NCBI GenBank assembly: GCA_024709485.1 | Contig: JANJWO010000068.1 | Span: forward strand, 1-42,369 | Reading direction: 5' to 3' | Source: Hydrogenophilaceae bacterium | GTDB taxonomy: Bacteria > Pseudomonadota > Gammaproteobacteria > Burkholderiales > Thiobacillaceae | DNA length: 42,369 nucleotides | Shown here: piece by piece, positions 8,798 to 17,358 of the stretch | Position numbering within the stretch: the stretch's first letter is position 1 | Layout of the letters: each line of letters begins with the position of its first letter | Made by a program: the position numbers and the translations under genes | The notes under the pieces: model-generated | Database searches by the model: none | Told to the model about the DNA's origin: nothing | What the model saw: only the letters and a program-made list of their open reading frames with translations

Positions 8798-10822
8798 CTA
8801 GCCCGCAGACAGCGCGGCGCGCGCCCCCAGCCAGCGCTGCAGGTGCGCGGCAACCGCCTCCGGGCAGCGCGCGATCAAGTCCGGCCCCAGGCGGGCGGCG
8901 CGCTCCAGCAGGTCGCGATCGCGTTCCGGGTTGGCGAAACGCAGCATCGGCACGCCGCTCTGGCGCGCGCCCAGCAATTCGCCGGGACCGCGCAGCAAGA
9001 GATCCTGGCGCGCGATTTCGAAGCCGTCGGCGGACTCGTAAATGATCCTGAGCCTGCTGCGGGCGTCTTCCGACAGCGGATTCTGAAAAAACAGGATGCA
9101 CACCGACTCGCGCGCGCCGCGCCCCACCCGTCCGCGCAGCTGGTGCAGTTGCGAGAGGCCGAAGCGCTCCGCGTGCTCGATGATCATGAGCGAGGCATTG
9201 GGCACGTCGACCCCGACCTCGATCACCGTGGTGGACACCAGCAGCTCGATGCGATTGGCCTGGAACGCCGCCATCACCGCCTGTTTTTGCGCCGGCTTCA
9301 TGCGCCCATGCACCAGCCCGACCGTCAACTCCGGCAACTGCGACTGCAACATGGCGTGCGTGTCGAGCGCGGTCTGCAGGTCGACCTTCTCCGATTCCTC
9401 GATCAGCGGACACACCCAGTAGGCCTGCCCGCCTTGCCGGCACACCGCGCGCACGCGCTGCAGGATTTCGTCGCGCCGCGTGTCCGCGACCAGCTTGGTG
9501 ACGACCGGTGTGCGGCCGGGCGGCAATTCGTCGATGGTCGACACGTCGAGGTCGGCGAAATAGCTCATCGCCAGGGTGCGCGGGATCGGCGTGGCCGACA
9601 GCATCAGCTGGTGCGGCTCGGCGCCCTTCGCGCTCAGCGCGAGCCGCTGCTTCACGCCGAAGCGGTGTTGCTCGTCGACGATGGCCAGGCCAAGATCGTG
9701 AAACTGCACGCCTTTTTGGAACAAGGCGTGCGTGCCCACGGCCACATGCGCCGCGCCGCTGGCGATGCGGGCAAGCGCCAGCTTTTTTTGCGCGGGCGTC
9801 AGCGCCGAGGCCAGCCAGGCGACTTCGATGCCGAGCGGCTCGAACCAGCTTCTGAGCTTCTGGCAATGCTGTTCGGCCAGGATCTCGGTGGGCGCCATGA
9901 CGGCGGCCTGCATGCCGGCTTCGACAGCCTGCAGGCAGGCCAGCGCCGCGATGACGGTTTTCCCGCTGCCGACGTCGCCCTGCAGCAGGCGGCGCATGGG
10001 CCGCTCGCCGCCCAAATCCCGGCTGATCTCGCGCCAGACTTTCTCCTGCGCCGCCGTCAGCCCGAAGGGCAGGGCGGCCAGCAGGGCTTGCGGCAGCTTT
10101 CCCGGCCGCAGCGGAATCGCATGTTTGCGCGCGCGCGCGGCGCGCGCGAGGTGCAGGGAAAACTGCTGCGCCAGCAGCTCGTCGAAGGCGAGCCGTCTGA
10201 AGGCCGGGTGCGCGCGCGACTCCAGGGCCGCCAGCGGCACGCCGGGATCGGGATGATGCAGCAGGCGCAGGGCGTCCTCGAACGCCGGCAGCGCCATGCC
10301 GGCATAGGTGTCCGCGGGCAGGATTTCCGCGAGATCGGCCGCCTGCAGCGCCTTGTCGACGAGCTTGCGCAGGCTCGCCTGGCCCAGCCCCGCCGTGGTC
10401 GGATAGACCGGCGTCAGCCCCTCCGGCATCGGCGCATCGGGCTCGACGGCCTGGCAGCGCGGATGCACCATTTCCAGTCCGAAAAACCCGCCGCGCGCTT
10501 CGCCCGCAATGCGGAACAGCCGGCCGGGCCTGAGCGACTGCAGCTGGCTGGGGTAGAAATTCAGGAAGCGGAGGATCAACTGGCCGTCGTCGTCGGCCAC
10601 GGTTGCCACCAGCTGGCGGCGCGGCCGGTATCGCACTTCCGCATCGATCACCCGGGCCTGCACCACCGCCGGCCGGCCCGGCGCCAGATCGCGGATGGCG
10701 GTGATGCGGGTCTCGTCCTCCCAGCGCAGCGGCAGGTGCAGCGCCAGGTCGGCGTCGCCATGCAGCCCCAGTTTCTCCAGCCTGGTCTTGATCGCAGACG
10801 AAACCGGGAAGGAAAAACCCAC
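8798..10822 (-). CDS. recG: ATP-dependent DNA helicase RecG
   Basis: Superfamily 2 helicase that remodels stalled forks and branched DNA. From the chosen GTG start (10822) it is 674 residues, normal for RecG. An N-terminal OB-fold wedge domain (about residues 50-150) precedes Walker A GDVGSGKT (282-289), the DEQH box with HRFG (383-386), SATPIPRT, and motif VI LRGRVGRG. The open frame runs further upstream through ridA, but that extension is Arg-rich, unlike RecG, and is ridA read out of frame. GTG 10822 sits 2 nt after the ridA TAG. Downstream end at TAG 8800-8798. Confidence 0.95.
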   Translation of the reverse strand: MGFSFPVSSAIKTRLEKLGLHGDADLALHLPLRWEDETRITAIRDLAPGRPAVVQARVIDAEVRYRPRRQLVATVADDDGQLILRFLNFYPSQLQSLRPGRLFRIAGEARGGFFGLEMVHPRCQAVEPDAPMPEGLTPVYPTTAGLGQASLRKLVDKALQAADLAEILPADTYAGMALPAFEDALRLLHHPDPGVPLAALESRAHPAFRRLAFDELLAQQFSLHLARAARARKHAIPLRPGKLPQALLAALPFGLTAAQEKVWREISRDLGGERPMRRLLQGDVGSGKTVIAALACLQAVEAGMQAAVMAPTEILAEQHCQKLRSWFEPLGIEVAWLASALTPAQKKLALARIASGAAHVAVGTHALFQKGVQFHDLGLAIVDEQHRFGVKQRLALSAKGAEPHQLMLSATPIPRTLAMSYFADLDVSTIDELPPGRTPVVTKLVADTRRDEILQRVRAVCRQGGQAYWVCPLIEESEKVDLQTALDTHAMLQSQLPELTVGLVHGRMKPAQKQAVMAAFQANRIELLVSTTVIEVGVDVPNASLMIIEHAERFGLSQLHQLRGRVGRGARESVCILFFQNPLSEDARSRLRIIYESADGFEIARQDLLLRGPGELLGARQSGVPMLRFANPERDRDLLERAARLGPDLIARCPEAVAAHLQRWLGARAALSAG

Positions 10823-10824
10823 CG

Positions 10825-11199
10825 CTACAGGACAAGCACGCCGTCGGCCTCGACCAGGGCGCCGCGCGGCAGACTGGCGACGCCGACCGCGGCGCGCGCC
10901 GGATAGGGCTGCTGGAAGTACTGGCCCATGATTTCGTTGACCTTGGCGAAGTTGCCAAGATCGGTCAGGAAGACGTTGAGCTTGACGATGTCCGCCAGCC
11001 GCCCGCCGGCCGCTTCGCACACCGCCGAAAGATTCTTGAACACCTGGTGGATTTGCGCCTCGACGCCGTCGACCAGTTGCATGGAAACCGGATCGAGTCC
11101 GATCTGGCCGGACAGGTACACGGTGCCGTCGACCTTGACCGCCTGGGAATAGGTGCCGATGGCGGCAGGGGCATTGGGGGTGGAGATGATGGTTTTCAT
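10825..11199 (-). CDS. ridA: RidA family reactive intermediate deaminase
   Basis: Hydrolyses reactive enamines/imines formed by PLP enzymes (for example 2-aminoacrylate) in the cytoplasm as a trimer. 124 residues, single domain. Typical blocks are seen: [11 protein letters not shown] near the N-terminus, [10 protein letters not shown], and the signature [13 protein letters not shown] carrying the conserved Arg, followed by [11 protein letters not shown] 11199 has AAGG about 8 nt upstream. It lies between spoT and recG, separated from spoT by a 109-nt gap with an inverted repeat. Placement beside spoT is common and does not by itself imply a stringent-response role. Confidence 0.95.
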   Translation of the reverse strand: MKTIISTPNAPAAIGTYSQAVKVDGTVYLSGQIGLDPVSMQLVDGVEAQIHQVFKNLSAVCEAAGGRLADIVKLNVFLTDLGNFAKVNEIMGQYFQQPYPARAAVGVASLPRGALVEADGVLVL

Positions 11200-11210
11200 G
11201 ATGGACCTTG

Positions 11211-11297
11211 GGAGCTAGGAATTAGGGGCTAGAGTTTTGCGGTTGCGTTATTTTACAAAGCGCGAAGCGCATCCCCTACCCCCTGATTCCCAGTTCC
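11211..11297. repeat. Imperfect inverted repeat between spoT and ridA
   Basis: Two 18-nt arms, 11211-11228 and 11280-11297, are reverse complements at 15 of 18 positions. The 51-nt loop contains a GC-rich mini-hairpin (GCGC-TTC-GCGC, about 11260-11271) next to a short T run on the minus strand. The right arm starts 11 nt after the spoT stop. In the spoT-ridA transcript this would fold into a long stem and could act as a processing or attenuation site; that function is inference. Confidence 0.55.
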
Positions 11298-11308
11298 TAA
11301 GTTCCTGG

Positions 11309-13543
11309 CTATTGCGACTGGGCGCGGCCTTCGCGACGCCCCTTCATGCGGAAGATCCGCACCACATCCGGCAGCTGCCTGAGCGCGCGCATGATGCGCG
11401 CGAGATGCATGCGATCCTCCACCTTCAGCGTGAAATAGAGCGCGGTGTAGGGGCTGCCGTCCTCCTCCTCCATGGCGACATTGCCGATGTTGGAGCCCTG
11501 CTCGGAGATGGTCGCCGCGACACGCGCCAGCACGCCGCGCTGGTTGGCCACCACCAGCTTGATCGAGACATCGAACAGGCTGCCGGGTGCCGCCTGCCAT
11601 TCGACATCCAGCCATTTCTCCGGGTCGGCGCGGAAATTGCGGATCGCCGGGCAGTCGTGGGTGTGGATGATGAGGCCGCGGTCCTTGTGGATGAAGCCGA
11701 GGATGGGGTCGCCCGGAATCGGATGGCAGCAGGACGCCAGCTCCACCGGCACGCCCTCGGTGCCGCGGATGGTGACGCTCATCGGATGCGGCGCATGCCC
11801 GGTTTCATCGCCCATCAGATGCAGCAGCTGGTGCGCCACCACCATGGCCGGTTTGCGGCCCAGGCCGATTTCGGCATAGAGCTCCTCGGTGGAGCGGGTG
11901 TTGGTTTCGCGCAGCAGCTTGTGCAGCATCGGCGGCGACGGCGGCGGCGCCGCCGGATTGAGCGCCCGGATGGCGTTTTCCAGCAGGCTTTGCCCCAGCT
12001 GCGCGGACTCTTCCGCCTTGGCGGTGCGCAGGAACTGGCGGATGTGCGAGCGCGCCTTGCCGGTGACGGCGAAGTTCAGCCAGGCGGCATTGGGCGCGGC
12101 ATTGGCCGCGGTGATGATCTCGACATGGTCGCCGTTGCGCAACTCGGTCCTGAGCGGCATCAGTTCGTGATTGATCTTCACCGCCACGCAGTGGTGGCCG
12201 ACGTCGGTATGCACCGCATAGGCGAAATCCACCGCCGTCGCGCCGCGGGGCAGCGCCATGATCCTGCCCTTGGGCGTGAACACGTAGACGTCGTCCGGAA
12301 ACAGGTCGACCTTGATGTGCTCGAGAAACTCGGGCGAATCCTTGTTTTCGGCCTGGATGTCGAGCAGCGACTGCAGCCAGCGGTGGGTGCGCTGCTGCAC
12401 GTCGGACAGCGCGGCGTCGGAGCTCTTGTACATCCAGTGCGAGGCCACCCCGGTTTCGGCGAAACGGTGCATGTCCTGGGTGCGGATCTGGATCTCGATC
12501 GGGGTGCCCTGCGGGCCGAACAGGATGGAGTGCAGCGACTGGTAGCCGTTGGCCTTGGGAATGGCGATGTAGTCCTTGAACTTGCCCGGAATCGGCTTGT
12601 ACAGGGCATGCAGCGCGCCCAGTGCCAGGTAGCACGAGGGGGTGTCCCTGACCACCACGCGGAAGCCGTAGATGTCGAACACTTCGGTGAAGCCGAGGTT
12701 CTTTTCCTGCATCTTCTTGTAGATGCTGTAGAGATGCTTCTCGCGCCCGGTGACCGTGGCCTCCACGCCGGCCTGCGCGAGTTTTTCCTGAATGTTTTCG
12801 CGGATCTTCTCGACCAGCTCGCGGCGATTGCCGCGCGCGGCCCTGACCGCCTTTTTCACCACGCGATGGCGGGTGGGATAAAGGAAACGGAAGCCGAGGT
12901 CGTCCAGCTCCTGGTAGACGGCATGCAGCCCCAGCCGGTTGGCGATGGGGGCGTAGATCTCCAGGGTCTCGGCGGCGATGCGCTTGCGCTTTTCCGGCGA
13001 CAGGTCGCCGAGCGTGCGCATGTTGTGCAGGCGGTCGGCGAGCTTGATCAGGATGACGCGCACATCGCGCGCCATCGCCAGCAGCATCTTGCGGAAATTT
13101 TCCGCCTGGGCGTGCGCCTCATTGGCGAAGGACAGCTTGTCCAGCTTGGACACGCCCTCGACCAGGTGGGCGACCGCCTTGCCGAAGCGCACCTGGATGT
13201 CATCGGCGGTGGCCGCCGTATCCTCCACCACGTCGTGCAGCAGCGCGGCGGCGAGGGCCTGGGCATCCAGATGCCAGTCGGCGAGGATGCCCGCCACGGC
13301 AAGCGGGTGCGAGATATAGGGTTCGCCGCTCTTGCGGAACTGCCCGGCATGGGCGTCGCGGCTGACATAGAAGGCATCCCGCACCAGCTCGATGTCGACG
13401 GCCGGAAGATAGGCCAGCTGCGGGGCAAGTGCGGAAAAATCAGCCGAAGCGCTGGCTCCGGCTGAATGCGGGCTGGTGCCGGCGGATGGAAGGTTAGGCC
13501 TTGCCCCGATTGAGGATTTCAAGTCCCACCTTGCCAGCCGCAA
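11309..13543 (-). CDS. spoT: Bifunctional (p)ppGpp synthetase/hydrolase
   Basis: Makes and degrades the stringent-response alarmone (p)ppGpp. The N-terminal HD hydrolase is intact (His79, then HDVVEDT at 103-109). The synthetase domain has [22 protein letters not shown] and [17 protein letters not shown]; the KFKD form matches bifunctional rather than synthetase-only enzymes. A TGS domain ([17 protein letters not shown]) and a C-terminal ACT domain follow. Start is uncertain: no ATG, GTG or TTG occurs between the rpoZ stop (13494) and the HD region, so translation probably begins inside rpoZ at TTG 13543 or TTG 13522 (the latter behind AAGGTGG). With 13543 the length is 744, overlapping rpoZ by 50 nt. 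Confidence 0.93.
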   Translation of the reverse strand: MRLARWDLKSSIGARPNLPSAGTSPHSAGASASADFSALAPQLAYLPAVDIELVRDAFYVSRDAHAGQFRKSGEPYISHPLAVAGILADWHLDAQALAAALLHDVVEDTAATADDIQVRFGKAVAHLVEGVSKLDKLSFANEAHAQAENFRKMLLAMARDVRVILIKLADRLHNMRTLGDLSPEKRKRIAAETLEIYAPIANRLGLHAVYQELDDLGFRFLYPTRHRVVKKAVRAARGNRRELVEKIRENIQEKLAQAGVEATVTGREKHLYSIYKKMQEKNLGFTEVFDIYGFRVVVRDTPSCYLALGALHALYKPIPGKFKDYIAIPKANGYQSLHSILFGPQGTPIEIQIRTQDMHRFAETGVASHWMYKSSDAALSDVQQRTHRWLQSLLDIQAENKDSPEFLEHIKVDLFPDDVYVFTPKGRIMALPRGATAVDFAYAVHTDVGHHCVAVKINHELMPLRTELRNGDHVEIITAANAAPNAAWLNFAVTGKARSHIRQFLRTAKAEESAQLGQSLLENAIRALNPAAPPPSPPMLHKLLRETNTRSTEELYAEIGLGRKPAMVVAHQLLHLMGDETGHAPHPMSVTIRGTEGVPVELASCCHPIPGDPILGFIHKDRGLIIHTHDCPAIRNFRADPEKWLDVEWQAAPGSLFDVSIKLVVANQRGVLARVAATISEQGSNIGNVAMEEEDGSPYTALYFTLKVEDRMHLARIMRALRQLPDVVRIFRMKGRREGRAQSQ

Positions 13544-13697
13544 TCTCGCGCAGCGCGGTCACCGTCGGCTTGTTGCGGCTGTCGACCATGGGCTGCGAGC
13601 CCTGCGCCAGCTGCCGCGCGCGGTAAGTCGCCGCCAGCGTCAGTTCGAAACGGTTGTCAATTCTTGCCATGCAGTCATCAACGGTTATGCGTGCCAC
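13494..13697 (-). CDS. rpoZ: RNA polymerase omega subunit
   Basis: Small subunit that binds the beta-prime subunit and forms part of the ppGpp site on RNA polymerase. 67 residues with [19 protein letters not shown], the conserved N-terminal block. The start is set by the ribosome-binding site: AGGAG at 13706-13702 lies 4-5 nt before GTG 13697. A GTG six codons upstream (13715) has no such site and would overlap gmk. It sits 14 nt after gmk and overlaps the probable 5' end of spoT, linking omega, its ligand's synthase and GMP kinase in one transcript. Confidence 0.95.
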   Translation of the reverse strand: MARITVDDCMARIDNRFELTLAATYRARQLAQGSQPMVDSRNKPTVTALREIAAGKVGLEILNRGKA

Positions 13698-13711
13698 ATT
13701 CAACTCCTGGT

Positions 13712-14329
13712 TCACCCCTGGCTGAAGCGCTCGAACAGCGGCGCGAGCCTGCGCGTCTGGCGTGCAGTGACGAGACGCGACGCCCTTACCACTGCCAAGA
13801 AGTCCAGCAGGGCTTGGTCAAAATCATCGTTGACAATTATATATTCGAACTCGGCCGCATGGCTGATATCGTCGCGCGCGGCGGCCATGCGCTTGTCGAT
13901 CACCTCGCGGCTGTCCTGGCCGCGATTGGACAGCCGCTCGCGCAGGGCCTCGATCGAGGGCGGCAGGATGAACAGGGTCACCGCCTCGGGGAAGTGCTGC
14001 TTGACCTGGGCCGCGCCCTGCCAGTCGATCTCCAGCAGAAGGTCGCGGCCGCCCGCGATTTCGCCGGCGATCCAGGCCCGCGAGGTGCCGTAGTGGTTGC
14101 CGTAGACCTCGGCGCTTTCCAGGAACTCGCCGCGCGCGGCCATCTGCCGGAATTCCTCGACGCCGACGAAGTGATAGTCCACGCCGTTGGTCTCGCCCGG
14201 GCGCGGCGCGCGCGTGGTGTAGGACACCGACAGCCGGATGGCTGGGTCCTTTTGCAGCAGCGCCTTGACCAGGCTGGTTTTGCCCGCGCCGGACGGCGCG
14301 GACACGACATACAGGGATCCGGGATTCAT
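13712..14329 (-). CDS. gmk: Guanylate kinase
   Basis: Phosphorylates GMP to GDP with ATP; part of guanine nucleotide supply and inhibited by ppGpp in some bacteria. P-loop APSGAGKT at residues 11-18, the GMP-binding block [20 protein letters not shown] at 36-55, EGEFLE-like [19 protein letters not shown], and LEIDWQGA follow. Length 205 is normal. ATG 14329 lies 3 nt after the yicC stop. Next to rpoZ and spoT, as in most gamma- and betaproteobacteria. Confidence 0.97.
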   Translation of the reverse strand: MNPGSLYVVSAPSGAGKTSLVKALLQKDPAIRLSVSYTTRAPRPGETNGVDYHFVGVEEFRQMAARGEFLESAEVYGNHYGTSRAWIAGEIAGGRDLLLEIDWQGAAQVKQHFPEAVTLFILPPSIEALRERLSNRGQDSREVIDKRMAAARDDISHAAEFEYIIVNDDFDQALLDFLAVVRASRLVTARQTRRLAPLFERFSQG

Positions 14330-14332
14330 GCT

Positions 14333-15199
14333 TTACTCGATATTCTGTATCTGTTCGCGCATCTGCTCGATCAGCACCTTGAGTTCGACCGAGATGCGGG
14401 TGGTTTCCGTCGACACCGATTTGGAGCCCAGGGTATTGGCCTCGCGGTTCAATTCCTGCATCAGGAAATCCAGGCGCTTGCCGACCGCGCCGCCCTTGTG
14501 CAGGGTGCGGCGCACCTCCTTGATGTGGGCCACGAAGCGCGACAGCTCCTCGTCGACGTCGATTTTCTGGGCGAACAGGGCGAATTCCTGGGCCAGGCGC
14601 TCATTGGCCGGCTCGCCCAGGGCCTCCTTCAAGCGGGTGGCGAGCTTTTCCTGGTAGGCCGAGCGTATCCCCGGCAAAAGCGCGGCGGCCTCGGCAATCA
14701 GCGCTTCCGCCCCGTCCAGGCGCGCCTCGATGTGTTTCTGCAGCTTGTCGCCTTCACGCTGGCGACTGGCGGCGAGGTCGTCGAGCGCCGCCGCCAGGGC
14801 CGCGAGCAGCTCCGGCGTCACGTCCGCCGACGCGCCTTCCGGCAGGGCCAGCACCCCGTTCCAGCGCAGGATTTCGGCCACGCCCAGCGGCGCCGCGTCG
14901 GGGAAGCGTTCGCGCACCCCCTGCTGCCAGCGCGCCAGCGACTCAAGAATCGCCCCGTTCAGGCCGATATCCTGAGCAGCCTCGGGCAGCGGCGTCTGGC
15001 TGATGCGGCACTCGACCTTGCCGCGCGACAGGCGCTGTACAATGGCTTCGCGGATGGCCGGTTCCTGCGCGCGCAGTTCGTCGGGCAGCCGGAAACCGAT
15101 CTCCAGGTAGCGCTGATTGACGGAGCGGAGATCGATCGTGACCAGCGCCCGGCCCACGGTGGCGGTATGGGTGGCATAACCGGTCATGCTGAAGATCAT
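14333..15199 (-). CDS. yicC: YicC family endoribonuclease-like protein
   Basis: YicC/YloC family; members have been reported as RNases acting on small RNAs, though the role here is inferred from family only. Begins MIFSMTGYAT, the signature N-terminus (M-x-x-S-M-T-x-Y/F), so ATG 15199 is preferred over the longer open frame. Other marks: RSVNQRYLEIGFRLP, SRGKVECRI, a charged coiled-coil centre, and the C-terminal KRLDFLMQELNREANTLGSK with the family's conserved acidic/Asn residues. 288 residues. First gene of the minus-strand run; the 85-bp gap to the divergent kinase gene holds the probable promoters. Confidence 0.92.
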   Translation of the reverse strand: MIFSMTGYATHTATVGRALVTIDLRSVNQRYLEIGFRLPDELRAQEPAIREAIVQRLSRGKVECRISQTPLPEAAQDIGLNGAILESLARWQQGVRERFPDAAPLGVAEILRWNGVLALPEGASADVTPELLAALAAALDDLAASRQREGDKLQKHIEARLDGAEALIAEAAALLPGIRSAYQEKLATRLKEALGEPANERLAQEFALFAQKIDVDEELSRFVAHIKEVRRTLHKGGAVGKRLDFLMQELNREANTLGSKSVSTETTRISVELKVLIEQMREQIQNIE

Positions 15200-15284
15200 T
15201 GGCAATGGCCCTGAAGCTTGTGGATTGGATTCGGCCGCGCTTGGCGCCGCGACAGGATAATAACAGTTTTCATTTGGTTCATTT
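15200..15284. promoter_or_regulatory. Divergent promoter region, yicC operon / Ser-Thr kinase gene
   Basis: This 85-bp gap separates two outward-facing runs, so each needs a promoter here. GATAAT at 15256-15261 is a good -10 box for the + strand, about 23 nt before the kinase ATG. The overlapping bases 15258-15263 read TATTAT on the minus strand, a possible -10 for yicC. No strong -35 box is seen for either. Neither start codon has a clear Shine-Dalgarno sequence. Confidence 0.4.
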
Positions 15285-16229
15285 ATGGCGACCCAACCCA
15301 ACCAGGCTCTGCCCAACGGTTACCGGCTGAACGAGTACACCATCGTGCGCAAGATCGGCGGCGGCGGCTTCAGCATGGTTTATCTCGCCACCGACGACCA
15401 GAACAGCCTGTTCGCCATCAAGGAATACCTGCCCGGCGCCCTGGTGCTGCGCACCGCCGGCTCGGTGGTGGTGGAGGCCAGCACCGACGACAACCGCAAC
15501 ATCTTCCGCCACGGCATGAAGTGCTTCTTCGAGGAAGGGCGCACCCTGGCCAAGATCAACCACAGCAACGTGGTGCGCGTGATCAACTTCTTCCGCGCCA
15601 ACGAGACCGTGTACATGGTCATGCAGTACGAGCGCGGCAGGACGCTGCAGCAGTACATCCAGACCCACCGCGGCAACATCCGCGAAAGCTTCATCCGCCG
15701 CGTGTTCGCGCAGATGCTGACCGGCCTGCGCGAGGTGCACACCCACAAGCTGCTGCATCTGGACATCAAGCCCTCCAACATCTACATCCGCCAGGACGGC
15801 GCCCCGGTGCTGATCGATTTCGGCGCCGCGCGCCAGACCCTGAACCAGGAGGAGATCCGCCTGCAGCCCATGTACACGCCGGGCTTCGCGGCGCCCGAGC
15901 AGTACCACAACCGCGAGCGCCTCGGCCCCTGGACCGACATCTACAGCACCGGCGCCAGCATCTACGCCTGCCTCGCCGGCCTGCCCCCGCAGGCGGCCGA
16001 CGCCCGCCTGCTGAACGACAAGCTCACTCCCGCGGCCCGCGCCTGGGCGGGAGAGTATTCGAGCCAGCTGCTGGAAACCGTGGACTGGTGCATGCAGCTG
16101 AACTACATGGAGCGCCCGCAAAGCGTGTTCGCCCTGCAAAAGCGGCTGATGGACGATTCCGCCCTGCAGCTCGGCAAGCCGTCCCTGCTCAGTTCCATCA
16201 AGCGCTCCCTGAACAAGGAAATTTTCTGA
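15285..16229 (+). CDS. Serine/threonine protein kinase (Hanks type)
   Basis: Cytoplasmic eukaryotic-type kinase, 314 residues, with only the kinase domain and a short C-terminal tail. Seen: Gly loop GGGGFSMVY (25-33), ATP-binding Lys46 in FAIKEYLP, the catalytic loop HLDIKPSN (158-165), DFGAAR (178-183), and APEQY. The catalytic loop has Leu where RD kinases have Arg, so it is a non-RD kinase. No membrane segment, PASTA or FHA domain, so the input signal is unknown. The phosphatase gene that follows is its likely antagonist. The two are separated by a 158-bp gap filled by a palindrome. Confidence 0.92.
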   Translation: MATQPNQALPNGYRLNEYTIVRKIGGGGFSMVYLATDDQNSLFAIKEYLPGALVLRTAGSVVVEASTDDNRNIFRHGMKCFFEEGRTLAKINHSNVVRVINFFRANETVYMVMQYERGRTLQQYIQTHRGNIRESFIRRVFAQMLTGLREVHTHKLLHLDIKPSNIYIRQDGAPVLIDFGAARQTLNQEEIRLQPMYTPGFAAPEQYHNRERLGPWTDIYSTGASIYACLAGLPPQAADARLLNDKLTPAARAWAGEYSSQLLETVDWCMQLNYMERPQSVFALQKRLMDDSALQLGKPSLLSSIKRSLNKEIF

Positions 16230-16240
16230 GCGACGCAGTA

Positions 16241-16386
16241 TGGATGCCTTTAGAAATCGTAGCGAGCGGGTGTCAGCCGGGTGCGCCCGAAGCGCAGGAA
16301 GCGGAGTGTATATGCACATACATGAGCATTCCGAGCACCGGACGCGCCCGGCTGACGTCCGCGCAGTAGATTTATAGAGGTATCCA
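16241..16386. repeat. 146-bp imperfect palindrome between kinase and phosphatase genes
   Basis: Almost the whole kinase-phosphatase gap is one inverted repeat centred near 16314. Outer arms: TGGATGCCTTTAGAAATC (from 16241) pairs with GATTTATAGAGGTATCCA (to 16386) with a few mismatches. Middle arms: GTCAGCCGGG (16272-16281) pairs exactly with CCCGGCTGAC (16347-16356). The centre TGTATATGCACATACA is itself nearly palindromic. It begins 12 nt after the kinase stop and its right end supplies AGAGG, the ribosome-binding site of the phosphatase gene. It looks like a dispersed intergenic element, but only one copy is in this window. Confidence 0.75.
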
Positions 16387-16387
16387 C

Positions 16388-17293
16388 ATGAAATTCACCA
16401 TCTATCAGGCCTCCCGGCAAGGCGGGCGCAAGAACAATCAGGATCGGGTGGGCTACTCCTACAGCCGCGACTCGCTGCTCATGGTGGTGGCAGACGGCAT
16501 GGGTGGCCACATGCACGGCGAACTGGCCGCGCACATCTGCGTGCAGACGCTGACCGACCACTTCCAGCGCGTGGCCAACCCGCGCGTGGCCGATCCGCTG
16601 CGCTTCCTCGAGGACGTCATCCAGCGCTCGCATTACGCCATCAACGACTACGCCGTCGAGCACGACCTGCTGGAAATCCCGCACACCACCTGCGTCGCCG
16701 CCATCGTGCAGGACAACACCGCCTACTGGGCGCATGTCGGCGATTCGCGCCTGTACTTCTTCAGCGACGGCAAGCTGATCTCGCGCACGCTCGACCACAC
16801 CGCGGTGGCGCGCATGGTCAAGGACGGCCTCATCACCGAAGAGGAGAGCATCCACCATCCCAACCGCAACCGCGTCAGCAACTGCCTGGGCGGCTATGTG
16901 GCGCCCGAGGTGGAATGCGCCCCGCCCCTGCCGATCACCGACGGCGACACCATGCTGCTTTGCACCGACGGCATCTGGGGCTCGGTCAGCATCCCCGAGA
17001 TCGCCGCCATCCTGCACTCCTACTCGCTGGAGGACGGCGTGCGCCACCTCATGGACCACGCCGAGTTCCGCGGCGGCGAGAAGGGCGACAACCTCTCGCT
17101 GGTGGCCATGACCTGGGGCGAATCGCGCCGTCCCGGCGTGGAGGCGATCTCCACCCTGTCGCTGCCGGAATACGCCTTCACTACCGAGATCAAGAAGCCG
17201 GAGCCTTCCCGCGCCCCCGCCATCTCGGACGACGAGATCGAGCGCGCCATCGCCGAGATCCAGGAAGCCATCAAGAAGATCAGCGGCGGCTAG
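16388..17293 (+). CDS. PP2C-type protein serine/threonine phosphatase
   Basis: Metal-dependent phosphatase expected to reverse the upstream kinase. PP2C marks in order: NQDRVG (residues 17-22), VVADGMGGH (33-41) with metal-binding Asp36-Gly37, AHVGDSRLYF, LDHT, LLCTDGIWG with a second metal-site Asp, and GEKGDNLSLV with the last metal-site Asp. 301 residues; after the catalytic domain (about 250) there is a charged tail ending in a helix rich in Ile/Glu/Lys. ATG 16388 is preceded by AGAGG 7-8 nt upstream, which lies inside the palindrome. No membrane segment. Confidence 0.93.
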   Translation: MKFTIYQASRQGGRKNNQDRVGYSYSRDSLLMVVADGMGGHMHGELAAHICVQTLTDHFQRVANPRVADPLRFLEDVIQRSHYAINDYAVEHDLLEIPHTTCVAAIVQDNTAYWAHVGDSRLYFFSDGKLISRTLDHTAVARMVKDGLITEEESIHHPNRNRVSNCLGGYVAPEVECAPPLPITDGDTMLLCTDGIWGSVSIPEIAAILHSYSLEDGVRHLMDHAEFRGGEKGDNLSLVAMTWGESRRPGVEAISTLSLPEYAFTTEIKKPEPSRAPAISDDEIERAIAEIQEAIKKISGG

Positions 17294-17358
17294 CGCCCTG
17301 ACCGGCCGTCAACCCGCGCAAATCCGCTAGAATCTCCTCTTTCCACGAGGAGTTCACA

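Noticed and set aside
8843-10906. 687-codon open frame antisense to recG
   Set aside because: Same reason: RecG motifs are intact on the minus strand and the antisense product has no recognisable domain.
10823-11020. 66-residue N-terminal extension of RecG
   Set aside because: It lies within ridA in another frame, is Arg-rich and does not resemble RecG; GTG 10822 gives a normal-length protein.
11237-13465. 742-codon open frame antisense to spoT on the + strand
   Set aside because: It lies opposite a clear SpoT; His/Gly/Asp/Arg-rich composition is the usual product of reading a high-GC gene backwards.
16240-16377. 45-codon open frame within the kinase-phosphatase palindrome
   Set aside because: It follows the arms of the palindrome, has no ribosome-binding site and shows no protein-like composition; the inverted repeat explains the frame.
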